In this document: positions 25,281-34,181 of the stretch, in pieces
How the letters are laid out: the number at the start of each line of letters is the position of its first letter
How positions within the stretch are numbered: the first letter of the stretch is position 1
Origin: Erysipelotrichaceae bacterium
GTDB taxonomy: Bacteria; Bacillota_I; Bacilli_A; Erysipelotrichales; Erysipelotrichaceae
Direction of reading: 5' to 3'
DNA length: 64,000 nucleotides
Assembly (NCBI GenBank): GCA_017533785.1
Contig: JAFWII010000020.1
Span: 1 to 64,000 of the forward strand
The notes under the pieces: generated by a model
Database searches by the model: none
Told to the model about the DNA's origin: nothing
The model's input: only the letters and a program-made list of their open reading frames with translations
Translations under genes and position numbers: made by a program

Positions 25281-26176
25281 CGACTGCCGCTTCTGTAAAG
25301 GACAGACTGCGAAACCGCGCCGCAGCCACCGGAAAGACTCTGCAGGAGGTCCTGATCGCCTACGGTCTCGAAAGAACCATTTACCGGCTGTCAGTGTCCG
25401 GATACAGTGAAAGATTCACTTTGAAAGGTGGGATCCTGCTGTATGCTTTATTTGACGGCGAGTTTGCCAGAGCGACCAGAGACATCGATCTGCTGGGGAA
25501 AAACATATCGAATGAAGCAGAAGATATGAGAGCCGTCTTCACGGAAATATTCTCGATCGAATGCGATGATGCGCTGCGGTTTGATCTGGGTACTCTTGAA
25601 GTAAGAAATATCACTGAATTCAAGGAATACCACGGCGTGAACGTTTCGATCATGAGTTACCTGGACCGGACCAGAGTTCCTGTAGCGATCGATATCGGTT
25701 TTGGAGACGTGATCTATCCGGAAAGAGTTGAACTGGAATTCCCGGTGCTGCTCGATATGGAGATTCCGAAGATCCATGCGTATCCGGTCTGTTCGGTGAT
25801 CGCGGAAAAGTTCGAAGCGATCGTATCTCTTGGAAATGCCAACAGCCGTTACAAAGACTTCTATGATATCTATGTTCTCGCATGCAGATTTCCTCTGGAT
25901 GGGAAAGAACTGAAAGAAGCGATCGTTGAAACGTTCTCGCACCGGGGCACGGAGCTAAGAAACATAGTTGCTTTCGAAAATGATTTCCTGAACAACGTGA
26001 TACATCAAAGCAGGTGGAGATCATTTCTCAAAAAGAAAAAGGCAATGCTCGACATTGGGCTGACCGATGTCATGAAGGTCCTGCAAACCCTCCTTATGCC
26101 GGTTGTTTCGAGCATTGGCGAAAACACTGAGTTTGCCGAAAGCTGGGATCCGAAAGCAGGTAAATGGAGCGAATGA
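25277..26176 (+). CDS. AbiEii nucleotidyltransferase toxin (pair 1)
   Basis: A 299-residue AbiEii/AbiGii-type nucleotidyltransferase-fold toxin. The pol-beta-like core is visible as KGG at 50-52 and RATRDIDLL at 65-73 (Asp69 and Asp71), and the family segment RYKDFYDIY lies at about 195-203. AbiEii proteins halt growth; related enzymes such as MenT3 transfer nucleotides to tRNA. The start at 25277 (ATGA overlap with abiEi) is preferred over the longer ORF start at 25238. Confidence 0.88.
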   Translation: MTTAASVKDRLRNRAAATGKTLQEVLIAYGLERTIYRLSVSGYSERFTLKGGILLYALFDGEFARATRDIDLLGKNISNEAEDMRAVFTEIFSIECDDALRFDLGTLEVRNITEFKEYHGVNVSIMSYLDRTRVPVAIDIGFGDVIYPERVELEFPVLLDMEIPKIHAYPVCSVIAEKFEAIVSLGNANSRYKDFYDIYVLACRFPLDGKELKEAIVETFSHRGTELRNIVAFENDFLNNVIHQSRWRSFLKKKKAMLDIGLTDVMKVLQTLLMPVVSSIGENTEFAESWDPKAGKWSE

Positions 26177-26326
26177 TAAAGGGCTTGTTTTTTCTTCGCA
26201 GTCCCGCGTAGAAACAACGCAACCAAACATAACAACAAACATGTAGATCTGCCGTTTTTGGTTGGTAGACTGCAGCGCAACCATTTATTACAATTTTCAT
26301 AGAAATCATACAAATGGAGGGTTTCT
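26177..26326 (+). other. 150-bp leader region of the ABC-2 exporter operon
   Basis: No gene is seen here. An 8-bp inverted repeat (CAACCAAA at 26220-26227 and TTTGGTTG at 26257-26264), plus another CAACCA at 26278-26283, may be regulatory. A possible -10 TACAAT lies at 26289-26294. A good GGAGG precedes the ATPase start. Confidence 0.35.
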
Positions 26327-27046
26327 ATGAACATTGTCGAATTGAAAAACGTAAATAAGAACTATCCTGCATTCCGTCTGCAGGATGTTTCTTTTGCGCT
26401 GGAAGAAGGAAGGATCACCGGTTTCATCGGCCGCAACGGCGCCGGCAAGACCACGACGATCAAATCCATGCTGAACCTGATCCATACGGACAGCGGTGAA
26501 GTCTCCTATTTCGGTCTGCCTCTGCTTCAAAACGAGAGCGAGATCAAAAAACGGATCGGGTATTCGACCGGGACGGTCAGCTGGTACCCGCGCAAGACGA
26601 TCCGGGAGATCACAGAAGTCACGAAGAGCTTTTATCCGGGCTGGGATGAGGAAGCCTACCGGAAGTATCTGGCATTGTTCGGTCTGGAGGAATCCAAAAA
26701 GCCGATCGAGCTGTCAGAGGGAATGAAGGTGAAATTCAATCTCCTTCTGGCTCTGTCCCACCGGGCGGAAGTCCTGATCCTCGACGAGCCGACCAGCGGC
26801 CTCGATCCGTTTTCCCGGGATGAGCTTCTCGGTCTTTTCACGACCCTGAAATCGCATGGCGTCACGATCTTTTTCTCCACTCACATCACTTCGGATCTTG
26901 AACGCTGCGCGGACGATATCGTCTACATCAGCCATGGCAGGATCAAAGCCGCCTGTTCCAAGGCGGATTTCCTGCGGGACTGCGGCAAAGAAGGGGAGAC
27001 TTTGGAAGAAGTCTTTTTACGGCTGGAAAGGGAGGCAGCAGAATGA
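26327..27046 (+). CDS. ABC transporter ATP-binding protein (ABC-2 exporter)
   Basis: A 239-residue single ABC ATPase of the drug/peptide exporter type (CcmA/YtrB-like). Walker A is at 35-43 (GRNGAGKTT), the signature region is LSEGMKVKF (about 126-134) and Walker B is in LILDEPTSGLDP, with FFSTHIT as the H-loop. Its ATGA overlap with the next gene pairs it with that permease. With the XRE-AbrB regulator downstream, export of an antimicrobial or a stress compound is possible but not shown. Confidence 0.9.
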   Translation: MNIVELKNVNKNYPAFRLQDVSFALEEGRITGFIGRNGAGKTTTIKSMLNLIHTDSGEVSYFGLPLLQNESEIKKRIGYSTGTVSWYPRKTIREITEVTKSFYPGWDEEAYRKYLALFGLEESKKPIELSEGMKVKFNLLLALSHRAEVLILDEPTSGLDPFSRDELLGLFTTLKSHGVTIFFSTHITSDLERCADDIVYISHGRIKAACSKADFLRDCGKEGETLEEVFLRLEREAAE

Positions 27047-27696
27047 AAGCACTGATCAAAAAAGAACTGCGCTTAAGCGCATCGGTCCTCGCGTATATCT
27101 TTATTGCCTTCGGTCTCATGGCGCTGATCCCGGGCTATCCGATCCTGTGCAGCGTGTTCTTTATCACCCTGGGTCTTTTTCAGAGCTTCCAGTATGCGCG
27201 GGAGGCGAATGATACCGTCTTTACCGCTCTGCTTCCGGTAGCGAAACATGATGTGGTCAAAGGAAGATTCCTTTTCACGGTCTTCATCGAACTGTGCGGT
27301 TTTCTGCTGATGGCGGCGATGACGCTCATCCGGATGACGCTTCTGGCGGATTCCGTGATCTACCGTCATAACGCTCTGATGAATGCCAATCCCTTTTTCC
27401 TCGGGATGGCGCTCCTGCTTTTCGGACTGTTCAACCTGATCTTTGTCGGCGGCTTCTTCAAGACTGCCTACAATTTCGCGAAGCCGTTCGTTACCCACAT
27501 CATCGTTTGCTTCCTTCTGATCGGCGTCGCCGAAACGCTTCATCATATTCCCGGACTGCAAGCGCTCAATGCTTTCGGGTTCGAGCATCCCGTCCTGCAG
27601 TTCTCGCTGTTCCTTGCCGGTCTGCTGGCCTATGTCCTGCTGACGCTGCTGTCGTATAATAAGGCATGTAAGGACTTCGAAAAGATCGACCTGTAA
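27043..27696 (+). CDS. ABC-2 type permease
   Basis: A 217-residue membrane protein of about six hydrophobic helices, starting MKALIKKELRL as ABC-2 permeases of this group often do. It overlaps the ATPase by 4 bp and should form the channel of that exporter. The AREANDTVFTALLPVAK segment after the second helix is typical of the family's cytoplasmic loop. The substrate is unknown. Confidence 0.83.
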   Translation: MKALIKKELRLSASVLAYIFIAFGLMALIPGYPILCSVFFITLGLFQSFQYAREANDTVFTALLPVAKHDVVKGRFLFTVFIELCGFLLMAAMTLIRMTLLADSVIYRHNALMNANPFFLGMALLLFGLFNLIFVGGFFKTAYNFAKPFVTHIIVCFLLIGVAETLHHIPGLQALNAFGFEHPVLQFSLFLAGLLAYVLLTLLSYNKACKDFEKIDL

Positions 27697-27708
27697 GGAG
27701 GAAGGGAA

Positions 27709-28146
27709 ATGCTGAAGGATAATCTGGTCATGCTGCGGAAACTGAAAGGCTATTCGCAGGAACAAGTCGCTGAAAAGGTCGACATCTCCCGTCAGGCCTA
27801 CGCCAAATGGGAGAGCGGCGCGACCGTCCCGGATATCGAAAAAGCGGCGCTGCTTGCAGAGGTATACGGGATCACCCTGGACAGCCTGATGAAAACGGAG
27901 ACGGAAGAGAGGCTCGGCATGATCCCGCCTGCCCCGAGAGGAAAGAACATCTGGGGGACCGTTGCGGTCGGAGAACGCGGTCAGATCGTGATCCCCAAAG
28001 CTGCGCGCGACTGTTTTAAGCTGAAAGCCGGCGACCGTCTGATCGTTTTAAGCGACGAGTCCGGCATCGCGCTGCTTCCGGACCGGATCTTCGAGAAAAA
28101 CATGCAGAAAGTCATGGAAAGCATCTCCCGGGGATCGGAAGAATGA
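27709..28146 (+). CDS. XRE helix-turn-helix regulator fused to an AbrB/SpoVT domain
   Basis: A 145-residue transcription factor with an XRE helix-turn-helix at 5-60 (SQEQVAEKVDISRQAYAKWE) and a SpoVT-AbrB swapped-hairpin domain at about 83-130 (GERGQIVIPKAARD, then GDRLIVLSDE). Each half alone is common. The fusion gives a dimer that could read two different DNA sites. It lies in the exporter operon, with a strong AAGGAGGAAGG site, so it likely controls that operon. Its stop overlaps the hydrolase start (ATGA). Confidence 0.88.
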   Translation: MLKDNLVMLRKLKGYSQEQVAEKVDISRQAYAKWESGATVPDIEKAALLAEVYGITLDSLMKTETEERLGMIPPAPRGKNIWGTVAVGERGQIVIPKAARDCFKLKAGDRLIVLSDESGIALLPDRIFEKNMQKVMESISRGSEE

Positions 28147-28754
28147 GCGCAAAAGACCTGGTGCTGTATATCCACGGCAAAGGCGGAAGCGCTGCGGAAT
28201 GCGAACATTATAAGCCGCTGTTCCCCGGCTGCGAAGTCTGCGGTCTTGACTATCAAACCTGCACCCCCTGGGAAACGGGAGCAGAGATCCGCGACGCGGT
28301 GATCCGTCTGAAGGAACAGTACGAAAGCATCGTTCTGATCGCGAACAGCATCGGTGCGTATTTCTGCCTGCATGCCGGGATCGGTCCGCTGATCCGCAAA
28401 GCGTATTTCATCTCTCCGGTCGTGGATATGGAACGCATGATCTCCGGGCTGATGTCCATGGCCGGAGTTACCGAAGAACAGCTGAAGGAAGCCGGCGTGA
28501 TCCCGACCTCGTTCGGGGAAGACCTGTCCTGGGAATATTTATGTTATGTGCGCGAATATCCAATTCGCTGGGAAGCGCCGACCGAGATCCTTTACGGAAG
28601 CGCCGATGCGCTGGTCCCGAAAGAGACAGTCGCAGCTTTTGCGGAAGAACACCATGCCGGGCTGACCGTAATGGAGAACGGCGAACACTGGTTCCACACA
28701 GAGGAGCAGATGCGTTTCCTGGACGCGTGGATCCGCAGCTGTGAAGACCGCTGA
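28143..28754 (+). CDS. Small alpha/beta hydrolase
   Basis: A 203-residue alpha/beta-hydrolase-fold protein without a signal peptide. YIHGKGGS (about 9-16) forms the oxyanion region, the nucleophile Ser lies in ANSIGAY (about Ser69), an Asp in GSADALV (about Asp158), and His in NGEHWFH near the end. The NSIGA elbow differs from GxSxG in its first position. It is translationally coupled to the XRE-AbrB gene and ends the operon. The substrate is unknown. Confidence 0.8.
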   Translation: MSAKDLVLYIHGKGGSAAECEHYKPLFPGCEVCGLDYQTCTPWETGAEIRDAVIRLKEQYESIVLIANSIGAYFCLHAGIGPLIRKAYFISPVVDMERMISGLMSMAGVTEEQLKEAGVIPTSFGEDLSWEYLCYVREYPIRWEAPTEILYGSADALVPKETVAAFAEEHHAGLTVMENGEHWFHTEEQMRFLDAWIRSCEDR

Positions 28755-28763
28755 ACAAACAAA

Positions 28764-28795
28764 CGAAAAGCCGGCCTGCAAAGGGCGGTTTTTTG
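28764..28795 (+). terminator. Terminator after the hydrolase gene
   Basis: A GCCGGCC / GGGCGGT stem with one internal mismatch, a 6-nt loop and six T's. Confidence 0.65.
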
Positions 28796-28860
28796 ATGCG
28801 TAAAGAGCGAAATGAACAGGAATACGCTACAATGAAGTCTGTAAAGAGAGGGGCAGAAAA

Positions 28861-29553
28861 ATGAAAACGATAGGACTGATCGGTGGCATGAGCTGGGAAA
28901 GCACCGTCACATATTATGAGGAGATCAATCGTCTCATTCAGAAAAAACTCGGCGGTCTGCACTCGGCGAAGATCCTGATGTTCAGCATCGATTTTGCGGA
29001 ACTGGCTGCATATCAGGAAAACGATGAATGGGAGAAAGCCGCGGAAATGATGAATGAAGCGGCGCAAAGGCTGGAAAAAGGCGGAGCGGAGATCCTGCTG
29101 ATCTGTGCCAATACGATGCATAAAGCACTGCCCTATATGACGGAAGTCAGACTCCCGGTCCTGCATATCGCTGAGGCGACCGCCGCGAAGCTCATTGCTG
29201 ACAATGTAACGAAGGTCGGCCTGCTGGGCACGAAATACACGATGCTGCAGGATTTCTATAAGGAAAAGATCGAGAATGCCGGGATCGAAGTGCTGATCCC
29301 GGAAAGCGAAGCGGTCGAAGAAGTCAACCGCATCATCTATGACGAGCTTTGCTGCGGGATCCGGAAGGAAAGCTCAAAGGAAACGCTGTTAAACGAGATC
29401 GGAAAGTTCAAAGAGCGCGGAGCCCGGGGCGTGATCCTGGGCTGCACGGAGCTCGATCTGCTGGTCGAACAGAAGGACAGCTGTATACCTGTCTATGACA
29501 CAACACTGATCCATGCGCAGGCCGCTGCCGAAGAGGCCCTGAAGGAGGATTAG
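28861..29553 (+). CDS. Aspartate/glutamate racemase family protein
   Basis: A 230-residue PLP-independent amino-acid racemase. The N-terminal GLIGGMSWEST is the aspartate racemase signature. The two catalytic cysteines are visible as Cys82 (CANTMHK) and Cys195 (GCTELDLL). It interconverts L- and D-amino acids, most likely aspartate, for cell-wall or nutrient use. A TACAAT -10 lies at about 28828-28833 and an AGAGAGGGG site precedes the start. The nucleoside hydrolase gene begins directly after its stop. Confidence 0.88.
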   Translation: MKTIGLIGGMSWESTVTYYEEINRLIQKKLGGLHSAKILMFSIDFAELAAYQENDEWEKAAEMMNEAAQRLEKGGAEILLICANTMHKALPYMTEVRLPVLHIAEATAAKLIADNVTKVGLLGTKYTMLQDFYKEKIENAGIEVLIPESEAVEEVNRIIYDELCCGIRKESSKETLLNEIGKFKERGARGVILGCTELDLLVEQKDSCIPVYDTTLIHAQAAAEEALKED

Positions 29554-30588
29554 ATGAAAGAAAAGGAAAAGATCATTCTCGATGTCGATACCGGATCGGA
29601 TGATGCGGTCGCCATCGTCTGCGCCTTATTATCCGATGAGCTCGAAGTCCTCGGGATCACCACTGTCGGCGGGAATGTCGAGCTGAAAAATACGACGGAC
29701 AACACCCTGCGGGTCGTGGAATGCTGCGGAAAGGGCGGGGAAGTCGGCGTCTATATGGGCAGCGAACTGCCGCTCGTTTCGACGCTCGTTCCCTGGGGTA
29801 TCCAGGGCATGACTCTGCCCCGGAAAGAAGAACGCTTCAACCAGAAAGTGCGGGTCCACCCCCAGCATCTGCCGCTGCCGGAGACCTCTCTCAGGCCGGA
29901 AGAAAAACGGGCCGCGCACTGGCTCGTCGAAAAGCTGATATCGATGCCCGATCATTCAGTGACCCTCGTTCCGGTGGGGCCTCAGACCAATATTTCCCTG
30001 GCAATAAGAACGGACGACCGTATCCTCAAAAAGATCAAACGGGTCGTCATGATGGGCGGCAGCCACGATCATTACGCTCCCACCCAGGGCGCGGAGTTCA
30101 ATGTCTGGTGCGATCCGGAGGCAGTCGAGATCCTTCTGACCAGCGGGCTTGATGTGACGATGGTCTCGCTCGACGCGACCAGTCACGCGGTCCTGAACCG
30201 GGAACAGGCGCAGGCGATCCGGGCGATCGGCACAGCGCCTGCAAAACTCGTCGCGGATATGATCGAACAGAGGCTGGACGCTTCGGAAAAGGTGCTGAAA
30301 GGGGCGGAAGGACAGGTCGTCGGAGCCGCACTGCACGACCCGCTGGCGGTCTGCGCGGTCACCCATCCGGAAGTCCTGAAAGATGTCCGCTATACAAGCT
30401 GTCATGTCGATCTCGGCAGAGGCTATGCCTACGGCGAAACGGTCCTGGGAAGAAATTATTACGGCAGGGAAGACGAAAACGGTGTCGTCGTCAGTCTTCC
30501 GCCAAACTGCCACTATGCCGCGTCTGCGGATCCGGAGCTCTTCTACGACTGGCTCTATAGGATCCTGAAAAACGCAGCCGGAGAATAA
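29554..30588 (+). CDS. Nucleoside hydrolase (inosine/uridine-preferring family)
   Basis: A 344-residue enzyme that splits the N-glycosidic bond of ribonucleosides to give ribose and base. The calcium-binding signature DVDTGSDDA begins at Asp10. VVMMGG (about 163-168) and a C-terminal active-site histidine in the HDPLAV segment (about 258) complete the pocket. It starts immediately after the racemase stop, using the GGAGG inside that gene. The salvage genes xpt and guaD lie convergent to it, so freed purine bases can be reused. Confidence 0.9.
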   Translation: MKEKEKIILDVDTGSDDAVAIVCALLSDELEVLGITTVGGNVELKNTTDNTLRVVECCGKGGEVGVYMGSELPLVSTLVPWGIQGMTLPRKEERFNQKVRVHPQHLPLPETSLRPEEKRAAHWLVEKLISMPDHSVTLVPVGPQTNISLAIRTDDRILKKIKRVVMMGGSHDHYAPTQGAEFNVWCDPEAVEILLTSGLDVTMVSLDATSHAVLNREQAQAIRAIGTAPAKLVADMIEQRLDASEKVLKGAEGQVVGAALHDPLAVCAVTHPEVLKDVRYTSCHVDLGRGYAYGETVLGRNYYGREDENGVVVSLPPNCHYAASADPELFYDWLYRILKNAAGE

Positions 30589-30596
30589 GACAAAAG

Positions 30597-30624
30597 AAAA
30601 CTCTGAAGTGACTCAGAGTTTTTT
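30597..30624. terminator. Bidirectional terminator
   Basis: AAAACTCTGA (30597-30606) and TCAGAGTTTT (30613-30622) form a 10-bp stem with a 6-nt loop. T runs on both strands serve the convergent nucleoside hydrolase and xpt genes. Confidence 0.9.
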
Positions 30625-30625
30625 A

Positions 30626-31204
30626 CTATTCACGGAAACGAATCGTTCCCTGATCGTCCATCTCGTCGATGATCGCCAGGCTTTCCAGATGATAACCGGC
30701 TTCACGCAGCTGCTCTCCGCCCGGCTGGAAACCTTTTTCGATGCAGATGCCGATCCCGGCGATCTCGGCGCCGGCTTGCCGGCAGATCTCGACCATGCCT
30801 CTGCTGGCTTCTCCTTTCGCCAGGAAGTCATCGATGATCAGGACTTTATCCTCAGGAGACAGATAGCGTTTTGCCACAGTAACAGTGAACGAATTGCCGT
30901 AGGTATAGGATTTCACGAGCGCGCGGTAAAGATCCTGGGTGCCCAGATTGCCGCTCTTTGCCTTTTTGGCGAAGACCAGCGGAACGTTGTATTTGTAGGC
31001 GGTCAGGACAGCCGGCGGGATACCGGATGCTTCGAGCGTCAGCACCTTGGTGATGCCGCAGTCGCCGAAGCGGCGTTTGAATTCGCCTCCGATCCAGTCC
31101 ATCAGTTCCATATCGACCTGATGATTCAGAAAGTTATCGACTTTGAGGATCTCACCCGGCAGGATTCTGCCGTCGGCGAGGATCTTTTCTTCCAGCTTGT
31201 TCAT
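30626..31204 (-). CDS. xpt: Xanthine phosphoribosyltransferase
   Basis: A 192-residue purine salvage enzyme converting xanthine and PRPP to XMP. The PRPP-binding signature VLIIDDFLAKGEA lies at 121-133. The length and the N-terminal MNKLEEKIL are typical of Bacillota Xpt. It follows guaD by 9 bp, so guanine deamination and xanthine capture are made together. No purine riboswitch was found upstream of the pair, because the leader is too short. Confidence 0.93.
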   Translation of the reverse strand: MNKLEEKILADGRILPGEILKVDNFLNHQVDMELMDWIGGEFKRRFGDCGITKVLTLEASGIPPAVLTAYKYNVPLVFAKKAKSGNLGTQDLYRALVKSYTYGNSFTVTVAKRYLSPEDKVLIIDDFLAKGEASRGMVEICRQAGAEIAGIGICIEKGFQPGGEQLREAGYHLESLAIIDEMDDQGTIRFRE

Positions 31205-31213
31205 GCGTTTCTC

Positions 31214-32515
31214 CTAGAGTCTTTTCAGACGTTCGTATACTTCTTCCGGATCGATCTGCTTTCCGTTAAGATAGCGTGCTTTTATGTTGCGGTCGTCGCC
31301 GCAGTAGCAGAAGCGCTCGAGGCGTTCCTCCGGAGTCATCTCCCGGCCTTTATCCTGCATGCCGTCGAGCACCAGAGCGTTGAAACGGAAACCTTCTTCG
31401 AGTTTTCCGATGTTCTCCGCGAAGACATTTCCGCCGGCTGCGGTCGCCAGATAGAAGGCGTTGGCGAGAGACAGACGGGAATCATCCTCAAGATAGAAGG
31501 CGCGCAGTTTGGAGGACTGGACGGCACTGCTGATGACGTCGTAGATGCCGGTGCGGTGGCCGCCGCCGATATCCGAGCCGAGCGCGATCGTATAGCCGCT
31601 CTCGTGCATTTTCTTTACCGCCATGACGCCGGCGGTGATGTTGTTGGTGGAGATAGGACAGTGGACCGAGATGCAGCTGTACTTTTTGATGACGCGTTCA
31701 TCGTCTTCCGTCGGGAAGATGACGTGGGCGAAGATCTTGGGACCCTTGCCCTGCAGAAGGCCGGTCTGTTCATAGATATCTGCATCGGAAGCATACTGCG
31801 GGAAGAGCTCCCTCGACCAGGCGGCTTCCGCTTTGGATTCGACGACGTGGGTATGGACGCCGGTATCGTATTTTCGGGCAAGCTCGCCGAGGCCTTTCAG
31901 CAGTTTTTCCGAACAGGTCGGCGCGAAGCGGGGGATGATGAGGGACTGTACCCGCCCATCGTAAAGATCTTTGTGTTCAAAGAGGAAACGCTCGGTATCC
32001 GCGATGGATTTCTCCGTTTCCTCAACGTAGTAGTCCGGAGAATTGCTGTCCATGTTGATCTTGCCGGTATAGGCATACATGCCGCTTTCCCCGAGCATCC
32101 TGAAGAACAGGTCGCAGGCATCGTAATGGATGGTGGTGAAGAAAGCCGCGTGGAAGGTGCCATGTTTCAGAAGGTCGCGGATCAGCTGCAGGTAGATCGC
32201 CCGCGCATAGGCGAGGTCGCGGAAACCGGCTTCCTGCGGGAAGGTATAGTCGTTCAGCCAGTCGAACAGCAGCTTGTCCATGCCGACGCCGCGCTGCACA
32301 TACTGCGGGGCATGCAGATGCAGGTCGGAAAAGGCCGGGATCAGCAGTGCGCTGCCGTAGTCATGGACCGGGATGTCACGGTATTCTTCCGGGATCCGGT
32401 CGGCGATCTTTTCGATCATGCCGTCCCGAACGATGATATAGCTGTCTTTGCGGATGCTCAGTTCCTCAAAGGAAACGGAACTGATCAAAGTGGCTTTGCA
32501 GGCAAATAGCGTCAT
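31214..32515 (-). CDS. guaD: Guanine deaminase (amidohydrolase family)
   Basis: A 433-residue zinc amidohydrolase that turns guanine into xanthine and ammonia. Metal ligands are visible as His66 and His68 in SDLHLHAP, a later His in GVHTHVVES, and an Asp in LGSDIGGG. VHCPISTNN is typical of the GuaD group. It heads the minus-strand guaD-xpt operon, which is a coherent guanine-to-XMP route. A minus-strand TATAAT lies about 30 bp upstream. Confidence 0.88.
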   Translation of the reverse strand: MTLFACKATLISSVSFEELSIRKDSYIIVRDGMIEKIADRIPEEYRDIPVHDYGSALLIPAFSDLHLHAPQYVQRGVGMDKLLFDWLNDYTFPQEAGFRDLAYARAIYLQLIRDLLKHGTFHAAFFTTIHYDACDLFFRMLGESGMYAYTGKINMDSNSPDYYVEETEKSIADTERFLFEHKDLYDGRVQSLIIPRFAPTCSEKLLKGLGELARKYDTGVHTHVVESKAEAAWSRELFPQYASDADIYEQTGLLQGKGPKIFAHVIFPTEDDERVIKKYSCISVHCPISTNNITAGVMAVKKMHESGYTIALGSDIGGGHRTGIYDVISSAVQSSKLRAFYLEDDSRLSLANAFYLATAAGGNVFAENIGKLEEGFRFNALVLDGMQDKGREMTPEERLERFCYCGDDRNIKARYLNGKQIDPEEVYERLKRL

Positions 32516-32584
32516 AACAGAATCCTCATGATTGAATACTCAAATTATATACTTTCGTAACAGAAAACCGCCAGCGAATAATGG

Positions 32585-32590
32585 TACAAT
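32585..32590 (+). promoter_or_regulatory. Extended -10 box of the fsa-like gene
   Basis: TGG-TACAAT is an extended -10 element without a clear -35 box. AGGAGGT follows at about 32605-32611. The guaD promoter faces the other way in the same 104-bp gap. Confidence 0.45.
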
Positions 32591-32619
32591 GAAGGCGTAA
32601 AACAGGAGGTACTTTTGAA

Positions 32620-33273
32620 ATGCGTTTATTTATTGATACAGCAAACGTTGATGAGATCCGCGAAGCTGCCGAAATGGGCATCATCTGCGGCGTTACGACC
32701 AATCCGTCCCTGATCGCCAAGGAAGGCCGCGATTTCAACGAAGTCATAAAAGAGATCACTTCGATCGTTGACGGCCCGATCTCCGGCGAAGTCAAGGCGA
32801 CCACGACCGACGCCAAAGGCATGATCGCCGAAGGCAGAGCGATCGCCAAGATCCACCCGAACATGATCGTCAAGATCCCGATGACGACCGAAGGCCTGAA
32901 GGCTGTCAAGGTCCTTTCCGCGGAAGGCGTCAAGACCAATGTTACCCTGGTCTTCTCCGCCAACCAGGCTTTACTGGCTGCCAGAGCCGGCGCTACCTAT
33001 GTCTCCCCGTTCCTGGGCAGACTCGACGACATCAACGAGAGAGGCATCGATCTGATCGACCAGATCGTCACTATCTTCCGCAACGCGGATATCGAGACCC
33101 AGATCATCGCCGCTTCGATCCGCACCCCGATCCATGTCACTGACTGTGCGCTGGCCGGTGCCGATATCGCCACCGTTCCGTACAAGGTCCTGATGACGAT
33201 GTTCAAGCATCCGCTCACCGATGCCGGCATCAAGAAGTTCCAGGACGACTACCGCAAGGTCTTCGGCGACTAA
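32620..33273 (+). CDS. Fructose-6-phosphate aldolase / transaldolase-like (FSA/TalC)
   Basis: A 217-residue class I aldolase of the small transaldolase group. The Schiff-base lysine is Lys85 in MIVKIPMT, the same number as in E. coli [13 protein letters not shown] at the N-terminus and TTNPSL (26-31) are family hallmarks. It may act as a transaldolase in the pentose phosphate pathway or cleave fructose-6-phosphate; the sequence alone does not decide. It sits alone or with the following zinc-ribbon gene (32-bp gap). Confidence 0.88.
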   Translation: MRLFIDTANVDEIREAAEMGIICGVTTNPSLIAKEGRDFNEVIKEITSIVDGPISGEVKATTTDAKGMIAEGRAIAKIHPNMIVKIPMTTEGLKAVKVLSAEGVKTNVTLVFSANQALLAARAGATYVSPFLGRLDDINERGIDLIDQIVTIFRNADIETQIIAASIRTPIHVTDCALAGADIATVPYKVLMTMFKHPLTDAGIKKFQDDYRKVFGD

Positions 33274-33305
33274 TCTGATCCATATCGATCCCAGGAGGTC
33301 TCAGG

Positions 33306-34112
33306 ATGGGTTTATTTGAAAAGAAATACTGCTCGATCTGCGGAGAACAGATCGGTTTCCTCGGCAACCGCAAGCTGGAAGACGGCAACATGTGCAAGAA
33401 CTGTTCCGCCAAGCTTTCCCCGTGGTTCACCGGCCGCCGCAAAACGACCGTGGAAGATATCCGCAGACAGCTGAGCTACCGTGAATCGAACGCTTCCGCG
33501 CTCGTCAATTTCACCCCGACCGAAGTGATCGAGGGAAAGATGAAAGTCTTCCTCGATGACGTCAACAGGCGTTTCGCCGTTACCCGCTCCAAAGATCTCA
33601 AAAACAATCCGGACCTTGTCAAATACTCTCAGGTAAAGGATGTGACCTGCGAGATCAAGGAAGACAAGGAAGAGATCTTCCAGACCGTCGACGGCAAGAA
33701 GACCAGCTATGTCCCGCCGAAGTATGAATACGAATACACGTTCCGGGTCACGATCGACGTCGACTCCCCGTGGTTCGACGAGATCAGCTTCGATGTCGAC
33801 GAGGGCGACAAGATCGACATCCTGAACGGCGAAGCCTATCAGAGAGCGGTCTATATCGTCCGTTATCTCCAGCATAAGCTGCTGCCGGAGAAATATCCGG
33901 ATCCGGGAACCTTTACTGTTCAGCCGGGAGGCGGTGACGATATCGTGATCCCGGAGGACGTCTGGGTCTGCGAATGCGGTTCCGTCAACCGTTCGCCTTT
34001 CTGTCCGGAATGCGGCAGGCCGCGTCCGGCAGCCGTCTGGTACTGCCCGGAATGCGGAACGGAGAATCACTCGAAGTTCTGTGTGAAGTGCGGAACGAAG
34101 AGACCGGAATAG
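33306..34112 (+). CDS. DUF4428-like protein with three zinc-binding modules
   Basis: A 268-residue protein of unknown role. An N-terminal treble-clef-like module has CSIC and CKNC (about 9-34), as in DUF4428 proteins. A central beta-rich domain (about 65-205) resembles the short C-terminal/PH-like parts seen with that family. The C-terminus has two rubredoxin-type zinc ribbons (CECG...CPECG and CPECG...CVKCG). No membrane segment is seen. It may bind protein partners or lipids through the central domain. An AGGAGG site supports the start. Confidence 0.75.
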   Translation: MGLFEKKYCSICGEQIGFLGNRKLEDGNMCKNCSAKLSPWFTGRRKTTVEDIRRQLSYRESNASALVNFTPTEVIEGKMKVFLDDVNRRFAVTRSKDLKNNPDLVKYSQVKDVTCEIKEDKEEIFQTVDGKKTSYVPPKYEYEYTFRVTIDVDSPWFDEISFDVDEGDKIDILNGEAYQRAVYIVRYLQHKLLPEKYPDPGTFTVQPGGGDDIVIPEDVWVCECGSVNRSPFCPECGRPRPAAVWYCPECGTENHSKFCVKCGTKRPE

Positions 34113-34131
34113 ACCCGTTATAAGGTAAAAG

Positions 34132-34162
34132 AAAAGGATATCCGTGCGGATATCCTTTTTTC
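34132..34162. terminator. Terminator between convergent genes
   Basis: AAGGATATCC-gtgc-GGATATCCTT, with A's before and T's after, forms a bidirectional terminator for the DUF4428 and DUF4003 genes. Confidence 0.9.
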
Positions 34163-34181
34163 ATGTCTGTTTTTTTTCAGA

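Noticed and set aside
26130-26140. Copy of the abiE operator half-site (TTTGCCGAAAG) near the end of the toxin gene
   Set aside because: It is a single half-site within coding sequence with no partner arm; chance is likely.
30608-32509. 633-codon open frame antisense to xpt and guaD
   Set aside because: It spans two well-identified enzymes and their junction; the composition is that of a shadow frame.
32516-32619. Purine riboswitch before guaD-xpt
   Set aside because: The gap is about 100 bp, holds two divergent promoters, and shows no purine aptamer core.
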